Source: Rubritepida sp. (lineage in GTDB: Bacteria > Pseudomonadota > Alphaproteobacteria > Acetobacterales > Acetobacteraceae). Taken from it: a stretch of 35,842 nucleotides of DNA. The stretch covers positions 1 to 35,842 of the forward strand of contig JAQGHY010000208.1 of assembly GCA_028291455.1 (NCBI GenBank), read 5' to 3'. The first letter of the stretch is position 1, and every line of letters starts with the position of its first letter. The position numbers and the translations under genes are program-made. The notes beneath the pieces are model-generated. The model saw only the letters and a program-made list of their open reading frames with translations. It was not told the DNA's origin and searched no databases. Positions 32,206-35,842 of the stretch are shown here, piece by piece.

Positions 32206-32658
32206 ATGAATCTGAACCGTCGCAATCTGGCCGCCGCCGGCGCGGCCGCGCTCCTTGTCCGAGCCCTGCCCGCCGCCGCGCAAACCGCCGATGACCGGGC
32301 CGTCGCCCAGGGCGTCGAGGCACTCACCCGTGCCATGCTCAACCCCGACCGGGCCGCGCTCGAAGCGCTGGCGCATGACGGGCTGAGCTATGGCCACTCG
32401 GCCGGGAAGATCGAGAGCAAGGCACAGTTCATCGCCGCGCTGGTCGAACGCGGCAATCCGTTCGGTGAGATCAACATCAGCGAGCAGACCATCGCGGTGA
32501 CGGGGGATGACGCGATCGTGCGCCACTTCTTCACCGGCAACACCACCGGCGGCGGACGGGTGACGCCGGTGCGGATCGGCATCCTGCAGGTTTGGAAGAA
32601 GCAAGGTTCGAACTGGCGGCTTTTCGCGCGGCAGGCGTTTGTGCGGCCTACGGCCTGA
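32206..32658 (+). CDS. Exported NTF2-like (DUF4440 / SnoaL-like) small protein, copy B
   Basis: 150 residues, full length, 11 differences from copy A at 24536, mostly conservative. The signal peptide (MNLNRRNLAAAGAAALLV then RALPAAAQ) carries a Gly-to-Arg change at residue 19, inside or at the edge of the hydrophobic core, which could weaken export. The NTF2-like core and the C-terminal QVWKKQGSNWRLFARQAF are intact. The GGGAGG Shine-Dalgarno is kept, and the upstream hairpin is kept in its inner six pairs. Codon-level changes without frame damage suggest the gene is still under selection, unlike the aqpZ fragment before it. Its promoter is unclear because the aqpZ 5' region was not copied. 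Confidence 0.85.
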   Translation: MNLNRRNLAAAGAAALLVRALPAAAQTADDRAVAQGVEALTRAMLNPDRAALEALAHDGLSYGHSAGKIESKAQFIAALVERGNPFGEINISEQTIAVTGDDAIVRHFFTGNTTGGGRVTPVRIGILQVWKKQGSNWRLFARQAFVRPTA

Positions 32659-32664
32659 CTATTC

Positions 32665-32694
32665 CCGAGGGGCGCCGCCTCTCGGTCTTTCCTT
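32665..32694 (+). terminator. Rho-independent terminator after NTF2-like gene, copy B
   Basis: CCGAGGGGC and GCCTCTCGG form a 9-base stem (one G-U pair) with a GCC loop, followed by TCTTTCCTT. It corresponds to the terminator of copy A but with a different stem sequence, so pairing was kept while bases changed. Confidence 0.75.
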
Positions 32695-32781
32695 CACCGT
32701 CATCCGAGCAACGCCTTCGAGGATGTCGGACAGCGCAAATTCCACGTCGAGACGGAGAACCATGGGCAAGTGGTTCCGGCC

Positions 32782-32832
32782 CGTCTCGGCGTGGTGCCCG
32801 TCTCGGCGTGGTGCCCGTCTCTGCGTGGTGCC
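32782..32832. repeat. 17-bp tandem repeat, three copies
   Basis: CGTCTCGGCGTGGTGCC occurs three times head to tail, the third with one G-to-T change. It lies in the 289-base gap between NTF2-like copy B and the Bug-type binding protein. A 48-codon frame (ATG at 32762) crosses it, but the 17-base period breaks any reading frame repeat, so coding is not supported. Nothing else in 32695-32947 looks like a gene. Confidence 0.75.
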
Positions 32833-32947
32833 CTGCGGCAGCGGTAGCCTGGCGCTGGCGGCTTCCGCCGCGACAGGTGATCGCGTTGCCGTCCTGATGA
32901 ACCAATGACGAGCCCGCACAAAAAGACTTCAAAGGGGAAATCGAACC

Positions 32948-33970
32948 ATGTCGCCGATCCCGCTTGTCAGAAGGCCTGCGCGGCAGCACCGCCGAACGAT
33001 CGCCCTCGCCGCGTGCTACGCCATGCTGGTCTCGATGTTCGGAGCGCCCGCCGCCGCCCAGACGGCGAACCGGCGGACGACCTTCATCGTCCCCGCTGCC
33101 GCTGGCGGCAGCACGGACGTGATCGCCCGCGTGCTGGCGGAGCACATGGCCCGGACCCTCGGCCAGACCGTGGTGGTGGAGAACGTGTCGGGCGGGCAGG
33201 CGACTGTCGCATCGGCCCGCACCGCGGCCTCGGCACCAGATGGAGCGACGGTGCTCATCGCGCAGCTGCCCCTCGTCTCCGCCCCTTTTCTCTTTACCGG
33301 CCTGCGCTACGACACGCAGACGGCCTTCGCGCCGGTCGGGCTGATTAATGCCGGATACACCGTGCTCATGGCCCGCAAAGGATTAGCGTCCTCGCCGTCC
33401 GAGGCGATCAGCCGGCTCCGCGAGAACGGCAATGGTGCCAATCTCGGCAACGGCGGGATCGGCAGCAGCGGCCATTTCTGCGAGATGCTGCTGGCCCGGG
33501 CGCTCGGCATCCAGCCGACCTTCGTCCCCTATCGCGGCGGCGCCATGGCCATGAACGACCTCATCGGCGGATCGCTGGACGCCATTTGCGACCAGTCCAC
33601 GAATGCCGTGCCGCAAATCCTGGCAGGTGCGGTGCAAGGCGTCATGGTCGCCGGTCCGGCGCGCATCGCCACCCTTCCCGATGTCCCCACCTCCGCCGAG
33701 CTCGGCCTGCCCGAGGTCAATCTCGCCGTGTGGCATGGAATGTACGTCGCGCGGGCAACGCCGCGCAGCATCGTCATGCAGCTGAATGCGTCCCTCGGCG
33801 CAGCACTGGCGGATCCCGCCGTCGTGGCGCGATTCAGCCAGCTGGGGACGACGGTGTTCCCCGAGAGCCAGCGGGCGCCCGAGGCGCATGAGGCGCGATT
33901 CCGCGAGGAATATCAGCGCCTCGGCCGCCTCCTGTCCTCGATGGGCATCACGCCGCAGACTGTTGAATAG
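32948..33970 (+). CDS. Bug-family tripartite tricarboxylate transporter substrate-binding protein
   Basis: 340 residues behind AAAGGGG. The N terminus has a long signal peptide, RRTIALAACYAMLVSMFGAPAAAQ, cut near residue 38. The mature protein opens TTFIVPAAAGGSTDVIARVLAEHMARTLGQTVVVENVSGGQ, the Bug signature, with SAPDGATVLIAQ and FVPYRGGAMAMNDLIGGSLDAICDQ as further blocks; the Asp in the last one lies where many Bug proteins contact the ligand amino or carboxyl group. The ligand is unknown. The C-terminal ARATPRSIVMQLNASLGAALADPAVVARFSQLGTTVFP is typical. It is followed 32 bases later by an SDR gene with its own strong ribosome site, so both are probably one transcript for uptake and oxidation of some carboxylate. 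No TctA/TctB genes are present. Confidence 0.92.
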   Translation: MSPIPLVRRPARQHRRTIALAACYAMLVSMFGAPAAAQTANRRTTFIVPAAAGGSTDVIARVLAEHMARTLGQTVVVENVSGGQATVASARTAASAPDGATVLIAQLPLVSAPFLFTGLRYDTQTAFAPVGLINAGYTVLMARKGLASSPSEAISRLRENGNGANLGNGGIGSSGHFCEMLLARALGIQPTFVPYRGGAMAMNDLIGGSLDAICDQSTNAVPQILAGAVQGVMVAGPARIATLPDVPTSAELGLPEVNLAVWHGMYVARATPRSIVMQLNASLGAALADPAVVARFSQLGTTVFPESQRAPEAHEARFREEYQRLGRLLSSMGITPQTVE

Positions 33971-33988
33971 TGCAGACTGTTGAATAGT
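33955..33988. repeat. 17-bp perfect tandem duplication over the stop of the Bug gene
   Basis: GCAGACTGTTGAATAGT occurs twice head to tail. The first copy holds the last codons and TAG stop of the binding-protein gene; the second lies between that stop and the AAGGAG site of the SDR gene. Confidence 0.8.
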
Positions 33989-34002
33989 AAAGGAGTGTAG
34001 AC

Positions 34003-34782
34003 GTGGATTTAGGAATTTCGGGTCGCCACGCGATCGTCTGCGCCGCCAGCAAGGGCCTCGGCCGGGCCTGTGCGGAGGCGCTGGCCCGGGAGGGCGTGGG
34101 CCTCACCATTGCCGCCCGGACGCGTGCCGATATCGAAGCGACGGCGGAGGCGATCCGCCAGGCCTATGGCGTGCCAGTCACCGCAATTGCCGCCGATGTC
34201 ACGACGGTGGAAGGCCGCGCCGCCATCCTGGCTGCGGCGCCCCGGGCCGATATCCTCGTCAACAATGCCGGCGGCCCGCCGCGCGGCGATTTCCGCAGCT
34301 TCACGGCGGAGCAGTGGCTGGCTGCGGTCAACGACAACATGGTCGCCGCCATCGAGTTGATCCGCGCCCTGGTCGACGGAATGATGGAGCGGCGCTTCGG
34401 GCGGATCGTGAACATCACCTCCTCGGCCGTGAAGAGCCCCACCGCGGACCTCAGCCTTTCGACGGCGGCACGGCTCGGCCTGACCGGCTATGTGGCGGGG
34501 GTCGCGCGGCAGATCGCGGGGCACAACGTGACGGTGAACAACCTTCTCCCCGGGGCCTTCGAAACCGACCGCTTCCGCGGCGGCGTGACGGCCCGCGCCA
34601 AAGCGGCCGGGATTACTTACGAGGAGCAGTTCGAGCGCCAGCGCAGCACCATCCCCGCGCATCGGGTCGGCGATCCGGCCGAGTTCGGCGATGCTTGCGC
34701 CTACCTCTGCAGCCGGCAGGCCGGCTATATCACGGGCCAGAACCTGCTTCTCGACGGCGGCCAGTTTCCAGGAACGTTCTAG
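34003..34782 (+). CDS. SDR-family oxidoreductase with atypical catalytic motif
   Basis: 259 residues from a GTG start; AAGGAG sits 7 bases upstream. The Rossmann fold is clear: IVCAASKGLGRACAEALAREG (residues 11-31) is a variant of the TGxxxGxG motif with Ala for Thr-Gly, NNAG is at 87-90, and the C-terminal VNNLLPGAFETDRF and YITGQNLLLDGGQFPGTF are normal. At the active site Ser140/141 is present, but the YxxxK position reads SerThrAlaAlaArg (153-157), so both catalytic Tyr and Lys are replaced. A FabG-like SDR subgroup that reads LSN-xxR here is known to me, so this is a family trait rather than a mutation. The reaction is unknown. It is probably co-transcribed with the upstream Bug-type receptor. 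Confidence 0.88.
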   Translation: MDLGISGRHAIVCAASKGLGRACAEALAREGVGLTIAARTRADIEATAEAIRQAYGVPVTAIAADVTTVEGRAAILAAAPRADILVNNAGGPPRGDFRSFTAEQWLAAVNDNMVAAIELIRALVDGMMERRFGRIVNITSSAVKSPTADLSLSTAARLGLTGYVAGVARQIAGHNVTVNNLLPGAFETDRFRGGVTARAKAAGITYEEQFERQRSTIPAHRVGDPAEFGDACAYLCSRQAGYITGQNLLLDGGQFPGTF

Positions 34783-34916
34783 ATGTCCGATCCCCGGCCG
34801 AGGATCGAAGGTATCGGGAGCACCCGTTAGGGGTCCACCCGTGGAGGAACGAGCTTTCTGCAAGCACCTTCCTCACCAATCGGGTCCAGGGATCTGCAAC
34901 CCCTGGTGGGCGGATT

Positions 34917-35842
34917 TTACTCCGCCGCCTGCAGCTCCATGGTGTCGGCATAGGCCTCGAGCGGCGCGCAGGTGCAGACCAGGTTCCGGTCGCCATGGAC
35001 GTTGTCCACGCGCTTCACCGGCGGCCAGTACTTGTTCGCCTTGACATAGGGCAGCGGGAACGCCGCCGCCTCGCGCGTGTACGGATGCGTCCAATCCGTC
35101 GCCATCACCTCGGCGGCAGTGTGGGGCGCGTTCTTGAGCGGGTTGTCCGACCGGTCCATCCGCCCCTGCTCCACCGCGCGGATTTCGCCGCGGATCGAGA
35201 TCATGGCGTCGCAGAAGCGGTCGAGCTCCGCCTTGGTTTCGCTCTCCGTCGGCTCCACCATCAGCGTGCCGGTGACGGGCCAGCTCATGGTCGGCGCGTG
35301 GAAGCCGTAATCCTGCAGGCGCTTGGCGATGTCCTCGACCATGACGCCGCCGCCCTGCTGGAAGCCGCGGCAATCCAGGATGCACTCATGCGCCACCATC
35401 CCCTGCCCGCCCCGGTAGAGGATCGGGAAATGGTCGCGCAGCCGCACCGCCACATAGTTGGCGTTGAGGATGGCGACCTGGGTGGCGCGGGTCAGCCCCT
35501 CGCCGCCCATCATGCGGATGTAGCAGTAGCTGATGGGCAGGATCGCGGCCGAGCCGAAGGGCGCGGCGGAGACCGGGCCGAAGCCCGTCGCGGGCCCGGC
35601 CTCGGCCACCAGCGGATGGTTCGGCAGGTGCGGTGCCAGGTGCGCCGCCACGCCGATCGGGCCGACGCCCGGCCCACCGCCGCCATGGGGGATGCAGAAC
35701 GTCTTGTGCAGGTTGAGGTGGCTGACGTCCGCGCCGAACGCACCGGGCCTGGCCAGGCCGACGAGCGCGTTGAGGTTGGCACCGTCGACGTACACCTGAC
35801 CGCCGTGCTCGTGGACGATCGCGCAGAGCTCACCGATGCCCG
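34917..35842 (-). CDS. gcvP: Glycine dehydrogenase (decarboxylating), P-protein, C-terminal part
   Basis: The frame is open to the right edge, so the GTG at 35795 is internal and the gene starts outside the window. About 308 residues are visible of a protein usually near 950. Upstream of the track start the reading continues [28 protein letters not shown], typical of GcvP. The PLP lysine lies in [19 protein letters not shown], the most conserved segment of the family, and the tail has [25 protein letters not shown] and ends [19 protein letters not shown]. The P-protein decarboxylates glycine and passes the aminomethyl group to the lipoyl H-protein. The 134 bases between this stop and the SDR stop hold a weak CCAGGG/CCCTGG hairpin and no gene. 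Confidence 0.96.
   Translation of the reverse strand, partial: GIGELCAIVHEHGGQVYVDGANLNALVGLARPGAFGADVSHLNLHKTFCIPHGGGGPGVGPIGVAAHLAPHLPNHPLVAEAGPATGFGPVSAAPFGSAAILPISYCYIRMMGGEGLTRATQVAILNANYVAVRLRDHFPILYRGGQGMVAHECILDCRGFQQGGGVMVEDIAKRLQDYGFHAPTMSWPVTGTLMVEPTESETKAELDRFCDAMISIRGEIRAVEQGRMDRSDNPLKNAPHTAAEVMATDWTHPYTREAAAFPLPYVKANKYWPPVKRVDNVHGDRNLVCTCAPLEAYADTMELQAAE

Larger units (their letters stand above)
31908..32695 (+). repeat. Segmental duplication, copy B (direct repeat of 24237-25030)
   Basis: Same orientation as copy A, offset 7671 bases (7670 after the one-base deletion). The junction at 31904-31908 is sharp: upstream bases do not match. The right edge is blurred past the terminator. 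The two copies bracket about 6.9 kb of other genes. Confidence 0.92.

Noticed and set aside
32782-32832. CRISPR-like array
   Set aside because: Units are directly adjacent with no spacers and only 17 bases long.
32639-32908. Plus-strand frame over the 17-base repeats, and minus-strand frames ending MVLRLDVEFALSDILEG
   Set aside because: The plus frame crosses the terminator and a repeat whose period is not a multiple of three. The minus frame is only about 34 codons in its protein-like part and also runs through the terminator. Neither has convincing support.

Overview
The window is GC-rich bacterial chromosome with dense, short-gapped genes. I infer an alphaproteobacterium, most likely Acetobacteraceae (Roseomonas-like). 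The basis is the gene mix: a B12-dependent ribonucleotide reductase, an NDUFS6-type zinc-finger protein upstream of polA, a thrC / M16 peptidase / PmbA block, two orphan Bug-type solute-binding proteins and a PRISE-family reductase. This is a family-level inference from gene content; no rRNA or tRNA is present to confirm it.

Layout. 1-5608 (+): the 3' end of nrdJ, then RidA, a DUF482/COG3146 acyltransferase-like protein, a DMT exporter and a PD-(D/E)XK nuclease-SF1 helicase (DUF2075-like) fusion, the last three with overlapping stop and start codons, and an unrecognised helical protein. 5612-9683 (-): a GNAT acetyltransferase, ettA, a 46-residue membrane protein missed by the ORF track, a small secreted protein and a lipoprotein hydrolase. 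9774-14943 (+): zf-CHCC protein, polA, an MFS transporter and an exported protein of unknown role. 14940-18269 (-): yghU, a type-1 periplasmic binding protein and a PRISE reductase. 18381-19358 (+): a Bug-family binding protein. 19362-23550 (-): pmbA, M16 peptidase, thrC. 23763-24988 (+): aqpZ and a small exported NTF2-like protein.

25143-31441 looks like an accessory, stress-flavoured segment: an MBL hydrolase, two tiny disordered hydrophilin-like proteins, a membrane-anchored alpha/beta hydrolase, a manganese catalase, a Crp/Fnr regulator, an LLM-class flavin oxidoreductase and a HAD phosphatase. It is followed by an apparently truncated gene and then by a second, diverged copy (about 790 bp, same orientation) of the aqpZ 3' end plus the NTF2-like gene. 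This direct repeat brackets the segment and suggests it arrived by single-crossover integration or duplication, and that it could be lost by recombination. The window closes with a second Bug binding protein coupled to an atypical SDR (32948-34782, +) and the C-terminal part of gcvP (-).

No rRNA, tRNA, CRISPR array, transposase, integrase or phage gene was seen. No gene-free stretch exceeds 300 bases; the longest are 32659-32947, 8363-8621 and 28715-28946. Short tandem duplications of 13 or 17 bp occur in four intergenic regions, and several strong hairpins are listed.
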